This document shows, one piece after another, positions 1 through 8,881 of a DNA stretch of 34,954 bases. The position numbers and the translations under genes were made by a program. The DNA comes from Brachybacterium endophyticum (lineage in GTDB: Bacteria; Actinomycetota; Actinomycetes; Actinomycetales; Dermabacteraceae). The DNA lies in NCBI RefSeq assembly GCF_003130585.1, contig NZ_QFKX01000009.1:1-34954 (forward strand). The letters run 5' to 3'. Below the pieces are notes generated by a model, which did no database searches, was not told where the DNA came from, and saw nothing but the letters and a program-made list of their open reading frames with translations. How positions within the stretch are numbered: position 1 is the stretch's first letter; the number at the start of each line of letters is the position of its first letter.

Positions 1-70
1 GGTTGCTCCCTGCGAGCGGCCCCGCAGCCCGGGCGCTCGGCCCGATGACCCGGGCTGGGTGAACGGACCG

Positions 71-114
71 ACGGCCCCGGCGTCCCTCCCTCACGGGTGG
101 GATGCCGGGGCCGT
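71..114. terminator. Hairpin terminator at the left edge
   Basis: A 16-bp stem (71-86 with 99-114, one G-U wobble) built on ACGGCCCCGGC and its complement encloses a 12-nt loop. It probably ends a gene lying to the left of the window. The rest of 1-357 shows no convincing coding sequence and should hold the promoter of the next gene. Confidence 0.6.
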
Positions 115-357
115 TCGCTGTCCGGGGCGTGCGTGCCGGCGCGGGCGTGTGCGCTGTCGCAGTGGACCTTCCTGCCGTCCGGGCGCGGTCACCGGATGGT
201 CCCCGCCCTTCTCCTCGGGAGCACGCCCGGTCCTCCACATCCCGAGGTTCTCCCCATCTGTGGGGACGCCGTGGCGAGGTGGGCGCCTGCTCGGGACCCT
301 GGGTCATCGGCACGGAGCCGACGGCGGGACCGCCCGCCCCTCAGGAAGGACACAGCC

Positions 358-912
358 ATGAGTCTGAAGGACGTGTACGTCACCATCCGCGGCAACGCCT
401 GCAAGGACGCGGACCTCACCGGGAACTCCCTCGAGGAGACCGTGGGGGTGCGTGTGGCCGTCACTCGCCGTTACTTCGACAGGAGCGAGCAGCAGTACAA
501 GGACGTCAGGACCACGGACTACTACAACGTCTACGGCACCAAGACGCTCGGGAAGAACATGCGGGCCTCGATCCGCAAGGGTGACCCGGTCATCGTGACC
601 GGTCGCCTGAACTACTCGGAGTGGGCCAAGGAGGACGGCACCGAGGGCCACAGCATGGTCATCCGCGCCGATGCGATCGGCCACGACCTCACGTTCGGCA
701 CCACGTCCATGCGGCGTTCCGGGCGGGCGGAGGAGACGCCCTCGATCGAGTTCGCGTCCGGCGAGGCCAACCCCGGGGTGAGCATCGTGCGACCGGCTGT
801 AACGGGGGCCGACGGTGCCGGCGAGGACGAGCTCGCGGGCGCCGATGCGGCGGTGACGGCAGATGCCTCGGGAGAGCTCGCGGGGCAGGGGAGCGGGAAC
901 ACTCCGTTCTGA
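358..912 (+). CDS. ssb: Single-stranded DNA-binding protein
   Basis: A 184-residue protein with an N-terminal OB-fold (about residues 1-115) typical of bacterial SSB: it opens with a 'VYVTIRGNACKDADLT' type strand, followed by 'YYNVYGTKTLGKNMRASIRKGD' type strands split here around residues 60-80 and a 'VIVTGRLNYSEW' strand. The C-terminal third is low-complexity, Gly/Ala/Asp-rich, and ends in NTPF, which resembles the SSB tip that recruits partner proteins. It would coat single-stranded DNA during replication and repair. The ATG at 358 is chosen because homology begins there and GGAAGG lies just upstream; a longer reading frame from 97 has no family support. Divergent actinobacterial genomes often carry two SSBs, and this looks like the second type rather than the one in the rpsF-rplI operon, whose neighbours are absent. 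Confidence 0.88.
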   Translation: MSLKDVYVTIRGNACKDADLTGNSLEETVGVRVAVTRRYFDRSEQQYKDVRTTDYYNVYGTKTLGKNMRASIRKGDPVIVTGRLNYSEWAKEDGTEGHSMVIRADAIGHDLTFGTTSMRRSGRAEETPSIEFASGEANPGVSIVRPAVTGADGAGEDELAGADAAVTADASGELAGQGSGNTPF

Positions 913-922
913 TCCCGAGGGG

Positions 923-1510
923 TCACTCCTCCTCGGTGACCGCCTGCCGGATCGCCTCGGTGACATCGGGGAGGAGGCGGACACCGAGTGCGACCTGCTC
1001 CTCGTCCCCGCGGCGCACGGCGCAGAACACCGTCCCGTCCTCGAGGGCCGCGACGGCGGCGCGCATCCGCTGACCATCGGTGGAGGCCGACGCCGGCGCA
1101 GACCCGTCGGCGCCAGTGAGAGGGCTGCGCTCCTCGCGCTGCGCGGGGGAGAGGTCGAAACATCCGGCGAGTCCGGCGATCCCTTCCGGCCATTCGAGGG
1201 AGGACAGCGACTCCAACGGGTCGGCGGTCGCCGGCGGCGCCTCGAGCTCGACGGACGTCAGGTGCTGGGAGTCCTGGGCGAGGGAGAGGGCGACGTCGTC
1301 ACCGAGCACGGCCGCCAGGGAGGGCTGCTCGGCCAGCAGCTGGGCGCTGCGCAGCAGGGCGAACCAGCGCACCTGGGTCAGCTCCTCCGCGTCCTCCTCG
1401 ACGTGGCGGAGCACCTCGAGCAGGGCCGCCGCCAGAGCGGCCTGTGCCGGATCGAGGTCGTCGGCCGGGGACGACTCCGGGGCGCCACCGTCGAGAGGGG
1501 TCTCGCTCAT
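923..1510 (-). CDS. PPA1309 family protein
   Basis: A 195-residue acidic soluble protein. The pattern 'AALLEVLRHVEEDAEELTQ' near residues 30-50 followed by 'ALLRSAQLLAEQP', and a C-terminal half ending in 'RRGDEEQVALGVRLLPDVTE', matches the PPA1309 family, whose function is unknown. In actinobacteria this family is commonly encoded divergently from UPF0182, exactly as here (start 1510, the neighbour starts at 1652). The start ATG has AAGGAA about nine bases upstream. Its stop lies 11 bases from the stop of the convergent ssb gene. No catalytic motif is visible, and the role is not known. Confidence 0.82.
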   Translation of the reverse strand: MSETPLDGGAPESSPADDLDPAQAALAAALLEVLRHVEEDAEELTQVRWFALLRSAQLLAEQPSLAAVLGDDVALSLAQDSQHLTSVELEAPPATADPLESLSSLEWPEGIAGLAGCFDLSPAQREERSPLTGADGSAPASASTDGQRMRAAVAALEDGTVFCAVRRGDEEQVALGVRLLPDVTEAIRQAVTEEE

Positions 1511-1651
1511 CACATTCCTTCCAGGGAGACCTGGCAAGATGGGAGTACCACCGTTGCATTCGGTCGGCCCCCACTGTATCCGGAGCGTTGTCGCCCCACC
1601 GGCGCCGAAGCCTCTGATGCGGTGCTCATCCCCACACCCCAAGAGGACCTC

Positions 1652-4600
1652 GTGAGCTTCTCCGCACCGTTCGGCGACCAGCCCCGACCGCAGCCGGCAG
1701 AGTCCGGCCCCTCCCGGCCGCCTCGCCGTCTCTCCCCGCTCTCGATCACGATCGGGGTGCTCGCCCTGCTCGTGATCCTCTTGCTGATCGCCGCGACGGT
1801 GTGGACCAGGTACCTGTGGTTCGACCAGCTCGGCTTCGTCGACGTGCTGGCCACACGATGGATCACCGAGGGCCTGCTGTTCCTGGCCGGGTTCCTGCTG
1901 TTCGCGATCCCGCTGTACGTCTCCTTGCGCCTGGCCTACACGCACCGGCCCGTGTATCCGCCGGTGACCCGTGAGCAGGAGGCGATGGAGCAGTTCCGCT
2001 CGGCGGTGGATCCGCTGCGGCGGGGGATCACGATCGCGGCCCCGATCGTGATCGGTGCGTTCGCGGGGCTGGCAGCTACCCGCCGCTGGCAGGACGTGCA
2101 GCTGTTCCTGCACCCGCAGACCTACGGGAAGGCCGACCAGGTCTTCGATCTCGACATGGGCTTCTACGTGTTCACCCTGCCGGTGATCACCATGATCATC
2201 TCGTTCCTGCAGTTCATGCTGCTGGTGTGCGCCGTCGCCGCCGTGGCCGGGCACTTCGTGTACGGCGGGGTCAGCTGGACGCAGGAGGGCGGGCTCGAGG
2301 TCACCACCGCCGCACGTCGCCACCTCGGCATCGTCGCGATGATCTACGTGCTGCTGCTCGGCGTGGGGCACTGGTTCAACCGCTACAAGATGCTCACGGG
2401 AGAACACGACCGCTTCGACGGTGCCTCCTACACCGACGTCAAGGCGATCCTGCCGGCCCAGACGATCCTCGCGATCGCCGCCGTGATCGTCGCGGCCCTG
2501 TTCGCTTTGTGGATCTGGCGGGCCGACTGGAGGATCCCCGCGGTCGGCGCCGGCCTGATGGTGCTCTCGACCCTCGCGGTCGGCACCGCCTACCCGTGGG
2601 CGATCCAGCAGTTCAAGGTGACGCCGAACGAGCGCGCTCTCGAGCAGCCCTACATCCAGCGCAACATCGATGCGACACGGGATGCCTGGAACGTCGCCGA
2701 CGTCTCGGAGACCTCGTACTCGGCGTCCACGACGGCTGAGGCGGGAGCGCTGCGCTCGGACGCCGACACCACCGCCCAGATCCGTCTGCTGGACCCCTCG
2801 ATCGTCTCGCCGACGTTCGAGCAGCGTGAGGCCAACCGCCAGTACTGGGGCTTCGACCAGGTGCTCAGCGTGGACCGCTACAAGATCGACGACCGCCTGC
2901 AGGACACCGTGGTCGGTGTGCGCGAGCTGCGTCCGGACAAGTTCCAGCTGGACAGCCGCGGCTGGGTGAACCGCCACATCGTGTACACCCACGGCTACGG
3001 TGTCGCCGCGGCCTACGGCAACCAACGCAACTCCGACGGCGAGCCCGACTTCCTGCAGTCCGGCGTGCCCGGCAAAGGCGAGCTCGGCGACTTCGAGGAG
3101 CGCGTCTACTTCGGTCGTCACTCGCCGGACTACTCGATCGTCGGCGACACGAAGGGCTCGACCCCGGAGGAGTTCGACTATCAGACCGGGACCGACGCCA
3201 AGAACGAGGGGACCCAGCACAACAACACGTTCTCCGGCGACGGCGGACCGAAGATCGGCGGGTTCTTCAACCGCCTGCTCTACGCGATCAAGTTCCGCGA
3301 CCCCAACATCCTGATCTCCAGCTACGTCAACTCCGACTCCCAGATCCTCTACGACCGTCAGCCGCAGGAACGCGTGCAGGAGGTCGCACCGTTCCTGCAG
3401 CTGGACTCGGAGATGTACCCGGCGGTCGTGGACGGACAGCTGGTGTGGGTGATCGACGGCTACACCACCTCGGACGCCTACCCGTACTCCACGAGCCAGA
3501 ACCTGGACACGGCGACCGTCGACTCCAAGACGGCCGAGGAGGACGTCAGCAACAACTACGGCGACAAGCACGCCAACTACATGCGCAACGCGGTCAAGGC
3601 GACCGTCAACGCGTTCGACGGCAGCGTGAACCTGTACTCCTGGGACACCGAGGACCCGATCCTGAAGTCCTGGCAGGAGGTCTTCCCGAACTCTCTCAAG
3701 CCGGCCTCGCAGATCTCCGGAGACCTCATGAGCCATCTGCGCTACCCGGCCGACTACTTCAAGTCCCAGCGCGAGATCCTTGCGAAGTACCACGTGACCG
3801 AGGCCGACGAGTTCTTCGGCCAGCAGGACTTCTGGCAGGTCTCCCCGGACCCGACTGCCCAGGCCACCCAGAACGCCGACGGCAGCAAGGGCAGTCAGCC
3901 CCCGCAGCCGCCCTACTACCTGACGATGCAGATGCCGGGGGAGAAGTCCCCGCGCTTCACGCTGTCCTCGAACTACATCCCCTCCCAGGGCCAGGGCGGG
4001 CAGAACGTGATGACGGGCCTGCTCGCGGTGGACTCCGAGACCGGTGACTCCAAGGGCAATCCCGCCGAGACCTTCGGGAAGATGGATCTGCTGGTGCTGC
4101 CGACCACGAACCCGGTGAACGGACCGGGGCAGGTGCAGGCCACCTTCAACGCCGAACCCAACGTGTCGCAGGCTCTGAACCTGCTGAAGTCGGGTAACTC
4201 CGAGGTCATCAACGGAAACCTGCTGACGGTGCCTGTCGGTGGCGGTCTGTTGTACGTCCAGCCGGTGTACATCCAGTCCTCCTCCGCCGGCGGCGGCACC
4301 CAGTACCCGCTGCTGCAGATGGTGCTGGTCTCCTTCGGCGACAAGATCGGCTTCGCGCCGACGCTCGACGAGGCGCTGGACAAGGTCTTCGAGGGTGACT
4401 CCGGTGCGAAGGCCGGCGACGCCCAGGTGCAGTCCGACGGCGTCTCCGGATCGGTGGACACCGAGAGCGGGGCGGCCGACAAGTCCGGTGGCGACTCCGG
4501 CGGTGAGGACGAGTCGTCGAAGGACTCCGGAGGCGGAGACGCCAAGGGGTCTGCGGACTCCGGCACTGCCCAGCAGCGGCTGGACCGGGCACTGACCGAC

Positions 4601-4789
4601 ATGGACCAGGCCAACAAGGATTCCGACGCCGCCATGAAGAAGGGCGACTGGGATGCCTACGGCAAGGCCCAGGACCAGTTGGCCGACGCGCTGGAGCGAG
4701 CCGTGGACGCCAACAGCGAGCTCAACGGCTCGGGAAGCTCCGGTGCGGCGAGCGACGGCGGCGGGGCCAGCGACGGGGGAGCGGGCTGA
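1652..4789 (+). CDS. UPF0182 family membrane protein
   Basis: A 1045-residue protein with a proline-rich cytoplasmic start, several hydrophobic segments in the first third (the first near residues 30-52, 'SITIGVLALLVILLLIAATV' type), and a long extracytoplasmic domain with conserved tracts such as 'TPNERALEQPYIQRNI' and 'YGVAAAYGNQ'. The length and layout fit UPF0182/COG1615, a conserved actinobacterial integral membrane family of unknown function. The C-terminal 150 residues are Gly/Ser/Asp-rich and end in a helix of the type 'LDRALTDMDQANKDSDAAM', as usual for the family. The GTG at 1652 is preferred: AGAGGA precedes it and the long open frame upstream (from 863) only runs antisense to the PPA1309 gene. 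Confidence 0.9.
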   Translation: MSFSAPFGDQPRPQPAESGPSRPPRRLSPLSITIGVLALLVILLLIAATVWTRYLWFDQLGFVDVLATRWITEGLLFLAGFLLFAIPLYVSLRLAYTHRPVYPPVTREQEAMEQFRSAVDPLRRGITIAAPIVIGAFAGLAATRRWQDVQLFLHPQTYGKADQVFDLDMGFYVFTLPVITMIISFLQFMLLVCAVAAVAGHFVYGGVSWTQEGGLEVTTAARRHLGIVAMIYVLLLGVGHWFNRYKMLTGEHDRFDGASYTDVKAILPAQTILAIAAVIVAALFALWIWRADWRIPAVGAGLMVLSTLAVGTAYPWAIQQFKVTPNERALEQPYIQRNIDATRDAWNVADVSETSYSASTTAEAGALRSDADTTAQIRLLDPSIVSPTFEQREANRQYWGFDQVLSVDRYKIDDRLQDTVVGVRELRPDKFQLDSRGWVNRHIVYTHGYGVAAAYGNQRNSDGEPDFLQSGVPGKGELGDFEERVYFGRHSPDYSIVGDTKGSTPEEFDYQTGTDAKNEGTQHNNTFSGDGGPKIGGFFNRLLYAIKFRDPNILISSYVNSDSQILYDRQPQERVQEVAPFLQLDSEMYPAVVDGQLVWVIDGYTTSDAYPYSTSQNLDTATVDSKTAEEDVSNNYGDKHANYMRNAVKATVNAFDGSVNLYSWDTEDPILKSWQEVFPNSLKPASQISGDLMSHLRYPADYFKSQREILAKYHVTEADEFFGQQDFWQVSPDPTAQATQNADGSKGSQPPQPPYYLTMQMPGEKSPRFTLSSNYIPSQGQGGQNVMTGLLAVDSETGDSKGNPAETFGKMDLLVLPTTNPVNGPGQVQATFNAEPNVSQALNLLKSGNSEVINGNLLTVPVGGGLLYVQPVYIQSSSAGGGTQYPLLQMVLVSFGDKIGFAPTLDEALDKVFEGDSGAKAGDAQVQSDGVSGSVDTESGAADKSGGDSGGEDESSKDSGGGDAKGSADSGTAQQRLDRALTDMDQANKDSDAAMKKGDWDAYGKAQDQLADALERAVDANSELNGSGSSGAASDGGGASDGGAG

Positions 4790-4820
4790 TGCGCCGGATG
4801 CGTGCCTGACCAGGCCTGTC

Positions 4821-4860
4821 GGAGGGCGGGGACGTGTCGTGCCCCACGTTCCCGCCCTCC
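4821..4860 (+). terminator. Terminator of the UPF0182 gene
   Basis: GGAGGGCGGGGACGTG and its near-complement CACGTTCCCGCCCTCC form a 16-bp stem with one mismatch about 30 bases after the UPF0182 stop. No long T-tract follows, which is common in high-GC actinobacteria. Confidence 0.65.
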
Positions 4861-4905
4861 CGGCTGGACTCCTTCCAGGGGGTGTCCTAGAGTTGAACAT
4901 GTCGC

Positions 4906-4980
<75 letters not shown>

Positions 4981-4985
4981 GAATA

Positions 4986-5029
4986 GGGCCCCTCACCAGC
5001 AGAAATGCTGATGAGGGGTCCTTCTTTTT
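4986..5029 (+). terminator. Terminator after tRNA-fMet
   Basis: A 16-bp stem starting GGGCCCCTCACCAGCA, with a GAAA tetraloop and TGCTGATGAGGGGTCC on the far side, is followed by CTTCTTTTT. One C-A mismatch and one G-U pair. A strong intrinsic terminator six bases after the tRNA. Confidence 0.85.
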
Positions 5030-5046
5030 GCTCCGAGGCCGGGCAG

Positions 5047-5067
5047 CTATACGCAGACCTATACGCA
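5047..5067. repeat. Tandem CTATACGCA repeats, possible integrase arm sites
   Basis: CTATACGCA occurs at 5047-5055 and again at 5059-5067, a 12-bp period, just beyond the tRNA terminator. Paired short repeats close to a tRNA 3' end resemble arm-type binding sites of tyrosine recombinases. No integrase gene is present in the window, so this is inference. The remaining stretch up to 5288 contains no gene I can support. Confidence 0.35.
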
Positions 5068-5288
5068 AGATCTCGGCCGAAATGCGCGGGCGTGCGCACG
5101 ACCGTCAAGCGTCGGCGTCGGTGCGCCATGGTGCGGAGTGGGTTCGCGTTCTTCCGCGTTGACCCTGTTCGTGTAGGCGCGCAGATGACGACCAGACCTC
5201 AGAGGGCGCGAGCGTTGGATGTGCGGCACGAGGCAGCAGTTATGCATCGCAACGGCGCGGAGACCGTTCGAAGAAGGTCCGCAGTCCC

Positions 5289-7262
5289 TCAGTTCGTCTT
5301 GGTATTCGTCAGGTGCGTGCCGATGTACCCGATGTAGGCGTGCGTGCGCCCGTCCTTTTTTCCGATCGTGTAATACAAGCGCGGTGCGTTCTGGTCGCGG
5401 TTAGTCGGCGCGAAGTGGGCGGTCATGAAGAGCTTCCCGGAGGGGTCGAGATCGGTCGGCACTGTGAACGTCCGCTCCTTCCGCCACCTGCTGTTGTTCT
5501 GGACGCTCTCGGACTCGTTCGGTCGGTGCCGTGCCTGGGGGCACTTCCGCCCGACGACGCGATCACCTGCTCCGAGGTAGTTGTGGACGTTGCCACGGAA
5601 TCCGTGCTCGTCCACCTCCTTGGCGAAGTCCATCAGGACGAGGACGTACTCCCAGAACGCGGTCGCGTACAGGCTGGACCTGTCGATCACGTCGATCTCG
5701 GCCGCGCGGTCGAGCGTCTTCTCCCAGTCGGTGAGGGTGACGTACTTGCGGACCTCCTCGAAGTCCTTCTCGTCGGTGAGGCGCTCGACGATGTTCACGA
5801 CGCTGACCGGATCGGCCTCCCAGAGATCCGCCGGCCTCTCGATGAATTCATAGTGATCCGGGCGCTGTGCTCGCCATGCCTCGAGCTGTCGGGTCTTTCG
5901 CTGAGCGTCTTGACGTTCCGACTCGGCGACCGCCCGCTCGAAGCGCTCCGTCTCGAGGTGCCCCTTCAGCTCGGCGACTTTGTCCTCGAGCATCTCGTTT
6001 GCGGACTGCAGGGTGTCCGTCGTCTCTTGGGCGGTGCGGACGACGGCTTCCTGACGCTCGAACCGCTCTGAGAGTGCCTGTAGCGCCTGCTCGTCCAGCG
6101 TCTCGCGGCCGAGGACCCGACGGACCAGGGCCGAAAGCCGATCCATTAACGGGGCGCGTGGTTCCGGGACCGCGACGGGGGACGGCTCGACAATCTTTTC
6201 GGATGCATGCTCCGGGGCCGACACCGGTTCCTGCGCGACGGCAGGGCTCGGCATGAGCTGGGAGAGCGGCCTTTGGACGGGGGAGCTCGGTGCGACGGTG
6301 TCGGCCGCCGGCGGCTCTTCGGTGATGACCAGTCGTTGCCGCTGCAGCAGGCGGGTTGCTCGAGAGAGGTCTCCGGGAAGCTCCTTCTCCAATAGTTGTA
6401 GGCGCGGGGAGACGGAGACCAGGCGCTTAGTGCGCTCGTCGAAGATGAGCCGCTCGGACTTGCCCGATGTTGCAGGCGTTCGCACGAGCCCATTGACGAC
6501 CGTCTTCGTGGTGAGTACCCGATGGCGACGCGCATCGAGCCGGTCATCGAGCGCGACCCCGGGGACGAAGGTGCGAAGAGCTCCGAGAGGCAGGGAGTGG
6601 GCCGCGCCAAGGTGGTCGTTGAGGATCCGGTGCGCTTCCTGATCCAGCACGAAGAACGAGGCGCAGCCGATCGTCTCCCTCGTGATCGAGTCGACGGCAC
6701 GACGCCAGAGCTCGTCACCGACGTCAGGGATGGGTGCGGCGATCACAAGGGAGAGGGAACGCTCCTGGTCGGTGATGTGGCCGAACAGATCCTCCACGTC
6801 GTCGCCGCGCACCATCGTCGGCTCCGGGAGGATCGGCACAGCACCGTCGAAGGCGGGCACGGTCTCGAGGGTGTTGCGGACGATCCTCGGTGGTGACGGC
6901 AGGATGCTCTCCCCGTTGCGGCCTCGCCCCTCGCTCTCGATCCACATGGTCTGGCGGTAGCGCCGCGCATCGCGATCACTCATCGCGTATACCCGGGTGG
7001 TCCAGACGCCTTGGCCGTTGCCTTCGACGAACTCGAGGAGCTCCCGGTGCAGTCGGCCGTCGTGGCTCGTGTTCACCAGCACCGTGAGGCGAGCCCGGTC
7101 ACCGAGCTCGTGCACTCCCGGCCCGTCCCAGTCGGCTCGCTCAATCGACCGGGTTCGCCCCTTGAGCTTGCTGCGCAGCCAGTAGTGCATCTGATCCTCG
7201 GCGACGCGCACCGCGTCGGCGGTGTCCTTGAGCTGCAGAATCGAGCGATAACCGATGCTCAC
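5289..7262 (-). CDS. Unknown coiled-coil protein, possible defence component
   Basis: A 657-residue protein I cannot assign to a named family. Residues 1-310 form a mixed globular region (conserved-looking 'GYRSILQLKDTADAVRVAEDQ' type start at residue 4, 'TIGCASFFVLDQEAHRI' near 197). A proline-rich linker covers about 315-372, a charged coiled coil about 390-465, and a compact C-terminal module about 590-657 carries 'RTFTVPTDLDPSGKLFM' and ends 'HAYIGYIGTHLTNTKTN'. No Walker, nuclease or membrane motif is evident. The start is GTG; it overlaps the stop of the small upstream ORF as GTGA, with a GCGGGGAA ribosome site, which indicates translational coupling. It lies downstream of a methyltransferase-nuclease cluster on the same strand, suggesting a linked role, but the direct function is unknown. 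Confidence 0.72.
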   Translation of the reverse strand: MSIGYRSILQLKDTADAVRVAEDQMHYWLRSKLKGRTRSIERADWDGPGVHELGDRARLTVLVNTSHDGRLHRELLEFVEGNGQGVWTTRVYAMSDRDARRYRQTMWIESEGRGRNGESILPSPPRIVRNTLETVPAFDGAVPILPEPTMVRGDDVEDLFGHITDQERSLSLVIAAPIPDVGDELWRRAVDSITRETIGCASFFVLDQEAHRILNDHLGAAHSLPLGALRTFVPGVALDDRLDARRHRVLTTKTVVNGLVRTPATSGKSERLIFDERTKRLVSVSPRLQLLEKELPGDLSRATRLLQRQRLVITEEPPAADTVAPSSPVQRPLSQLMPSPAVAQEPVSAPEHASEKIVEPSPVAVPEPRAPLMDRLSALVRRVLGRETLDEQALQALSERFERQEAVVRTAQETTDTLQSANEMLEDKVAELKGHLETERFERAVAESERQDAQRKTRQLEAWRAQRPDHYEFIERPADLWEADPVSVVNIVERLTDEKDFEEVRKYVTLTDWEKTLDRAAEIDVIDRSSLYATAFWEYVLVLMDFAKEVDEHGFRGNVHNYLGAGDRVVGRKCPQARHRPNESESVQNNSRWRKERTFTVPTDLDPSGKLFMTAHFAPTNRDQNAPRLYYTIGKKDGRTHAYIGYIGTHLTNTKTN

Positions 7263-7420
7263 GTTAGGGTTCCCCGCTTCATGGACTCAGTGGAATGTGG
7301 GCTTCCTTGACTATCCCAGATCAGCCAGACGTACGAGTTGGATGAGCCGAAATCGATGGTCCCAGCCCATTGAAATGCGGGGGCCCAGGGATCGCGCGTC
7401 AGCGGAACCAGCGAACCCAC
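7259..7420 (-). CDS. Small ORF coupled to the 657-residue gene (or 3' part of a frameshifted gene)
   Basis: A 53-residue reading frame that opens GTG only two bases after the stop of the preceding 32-residue ORF and ends with TGA overlapping the GTG of the next gene. It contains a tryptophan/aromatic-rich core, 'FQWAGTIDFGSSNSYVWLIW', that looks like real protein. The four-base GTGA overlap and the ribosome site inside its last codons support translation. If one base is removed at about 7425, this frame joins the upstream ORF smoothly as '...RLRTETLALKVGSLVPL...', so it may be the second half of one small gene. Function unknown. Confidence 0.5.
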   Translation of the reverse strand: MGSLVPLTRDPWAPAFQWAGTIDFGSSNSYVWLIWDSQGSPHSTESMKRGTLT

Positions 7421-7422
7421 TT

Positions 7423-7521
7423 TCAGTGCAACGTCTCGGTGCGGAGTCGGACGATCTCGGTGCGCACCGGGTCGACCGCGTCGCCTCCCGGTGACAGCGA
7501 CTCGCCGTCGCCGCCCGGCAT
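7423..7521 (-). CDS. Tiny ORF (32 residues), possible 5' part of a frameshifted small gene
   Basis: ATG at 7521 preceded by CGAGGT, ending TGA at 7423. The product begins MPGGDGES and ends 'VRTEIVRLRTETLH', a helical, charged stretch. It sits two bases from the start of the 53-residue ORF. Either the two are a translationally coupled pair or one gene of about 85 residues has suffered a single-base frameshift near 7425. Too short to recognise. Confidence 0.4.
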   Translation of the reverse strand: MPGGDGESLSPGGDAVDPVRTEIVRLRTETLH

Positions 7522-7584
7522 ACCTCGACACGGTGACGACCCCACTTTCCGGCGTCCGCGGGGCCGTGGGGAGAGGTCCAGAGA

Positions 7585-7665
7585 TCAACGGTTGCCCGTG
7601 ACCAGGTTATGGGGTCGACAGAGCACCTGGCAGTTCTCGAGCGTCTAGATCCACTACCGGTTGGC
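7585..7665 (-). pseudogene. Decayed duplicate of the HNH nuclease 3' end
   Basis: Read on the minus strand this stretch gives ANR*WI*TLENC followed by QVLCRPHNLVTGNR and a stop. This aligns with the last 25 residues of the neighbouring DUF262-HNH protein (NC..LC..HN...GNR and stop conserved), including the zinc-binding LCxxH and the final HNH residues. Two internal stops and one indel show it is dead. It lies 32 bases beyond the intact gene's stop, in tandem, so it is either a remnant of a tandem duplication or the scar of a recombination that replaced an earlier nuclease. Confidence 0.7.
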
Positions 7666-7697
7666 TGAGCTAGCGGGTAGCTAGCGACCTGCTCGGC

Positions 7698-8876
7698 TCA
7701 GCGGTTGCCCTTTGCGCGGTTGTGACTCTGGCAGAGCATTTCGCAGTTCGCGAGGTTGGTCGATCCCCGGTTGGACCAGGCGGTGACGTGGTCGGCCTCC
7801 ATCTCCTTGAGGGTGTAGATCCTACTCTTGTTGGCGTTCGTGCCGACCGCGCACAGCGGGCAGTTCGAGATGTCCTTCTTCTTAGCGGCATCGGTCTGGC
7901 GCTTGTATGCCTCCTTCTTCGTGGCCGGGTCGAACAAGCGCACGTCGAGCAGGCGCGTGTCGGTGCCGCCGCCGAGGAGGTACTCGTAGACGCCCTTCTC
8001 GTTGTTCACCGCCGGGTCGTCGAGCAGATCCGTCATCTGCTCCGTCATGTCGCCGGAGCGGTAGGAGCGGTGGTGGTAGGTCTCGTAGAGCCGTCCCCAC
8101 TCGAGGCCGCGCATGGTGCGGTGCGGGGGAGCGGTGAAGATGCTCGAGACCCACTCGATCACGGTGTCGAAGTAGGTCTGCAGCTCGCGGATGCCTGTGT
8201 CCTGGCGGTGTGCAGCCATGTAACCGTCGATGCTGAGACCCTGCGGGGCCGCGACCCACTCGAGAGCGACCTCAAGAACACCCTGCCGGCGCGGGTCGCC
8301 GTTCACGTAAGCGGCCCACTTCTGCTGCAGGGCGCTCTGGCTGTTCGAGAAGCGTGCCTTCGCCGCGGTCACGAACGGGCCCGAGTAGATGGCGTTGCGC
8401 AGCTCCTGAGGCGCGAGCGGGATACCGGCGATGTTGATGGTCTGGAACCACTCCTTGATCTCGGCCTCGGTGCCGGAGCAGATGTAGACCAGCAGATCGC
8501 TGTCCATGATCCGGTCGCGATCCTCGGCAGGCAGCGAGGAGAAGGTCTGTTCGCGTCCGTCACGCTCGATCGCGAACTTCCCGGTCACGAAGCGGCCCAC
8601 CGAGGTGATCCGCTGCTGGCCGTCGAGCACCTCGAGGTGTGGTGCGCTCTGAGCGCCAGTGTCGACGAAGTAGATGAGCCCGAGCGGATAGCCCTTCAGC
8701 AGCGACTCGATGACGGCGACGTCCTTCTTGCCGTCGCCGTAGATGTAGTGGCGCTGGTATTCAGGCTGGATGACGAGATCGCCGTCGAGGCCGAAGAGGC
8801 CCTTCGCCTCGAGCTCGTTGTACACGAAGCCCTTCGTCACCGCGGCGACGGTGTACTGGTGCAGTTCGGTCTTCAT
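7698..8876 (-). CDS. DUF262 - HNH endonuclease (GmrSD type)
   Basis: A 392-residue protein. The N-terminal DUF262 (ParB/Srx-like) domain shows '[17 protein letters not shown]' at about 36-52 and '[16 protein letters not shown]' near 81-96; DGQQR is the family signature linked to nucleotide binding and hydrolysis. The C-terminal 55 residues form an HNH nuclease: NCPLC (Cys339, Cys342), DH at 362-363, Asn377, LCQSHN (Cys382, His385). The arrangement is that of GmrSD-type restriction proteins, which cut modified DNA, though in other members the target is unknown. It starts five bases after the stop of the upstream methyltransferase, so the two are co-transcribed. A methylase partner suggests either a conventional restriction-modification pair or a modification-dependent nuclease. 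Confidence 0.88.
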   Translation of the reverse strand: MKTELHQYTVAAVTKGFVYNELEAKGLFGLDGDLVIQPEYQRHYIYGDGKKDVAVIESLLKGYPLGLIYFVDTGAQSAPHLEVLDGQQRITSVGRFVTGKFAIERDGREQTFSSLPAEDRDRIMDSDLLVYICSGTEAEIKEWFQTINIAGIPLAPQELRNAIYSGPFVTAAKARFSNSQSALQQKWAAYVNGDPRRQGVLEVALEWVAAPQGLSIDGYMAAHRQDTGIRELQTYFDTVIEWVSSIFTAPPHRTMRGLEWGRLYETYHHRSYRSGDMTEQMTDLLDDPAVNNEKGVYEYLLGGGTDTRLLDVRLFDPATKKEAYKRQTDAAKKKDISNCPLCAVGTNANKSRIYTLKEMEADHVTAWSNRGSTNLANCEMLCQSHNRAKGNR

Positions 8877-8881
8877 CGGGC

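Noticed and set aside
863..1651. Extension of UPF0182 upstream to 863
   Set aside because: It runs antisense to the PPA1309 gene and over the intergenic region; homology and ribosome site start at 1652.
5059..5247. Integrase remnant next to tRNA-fMet
   Set aside because: I translated the stretch on the minus strand and found no recombinase-like residues.
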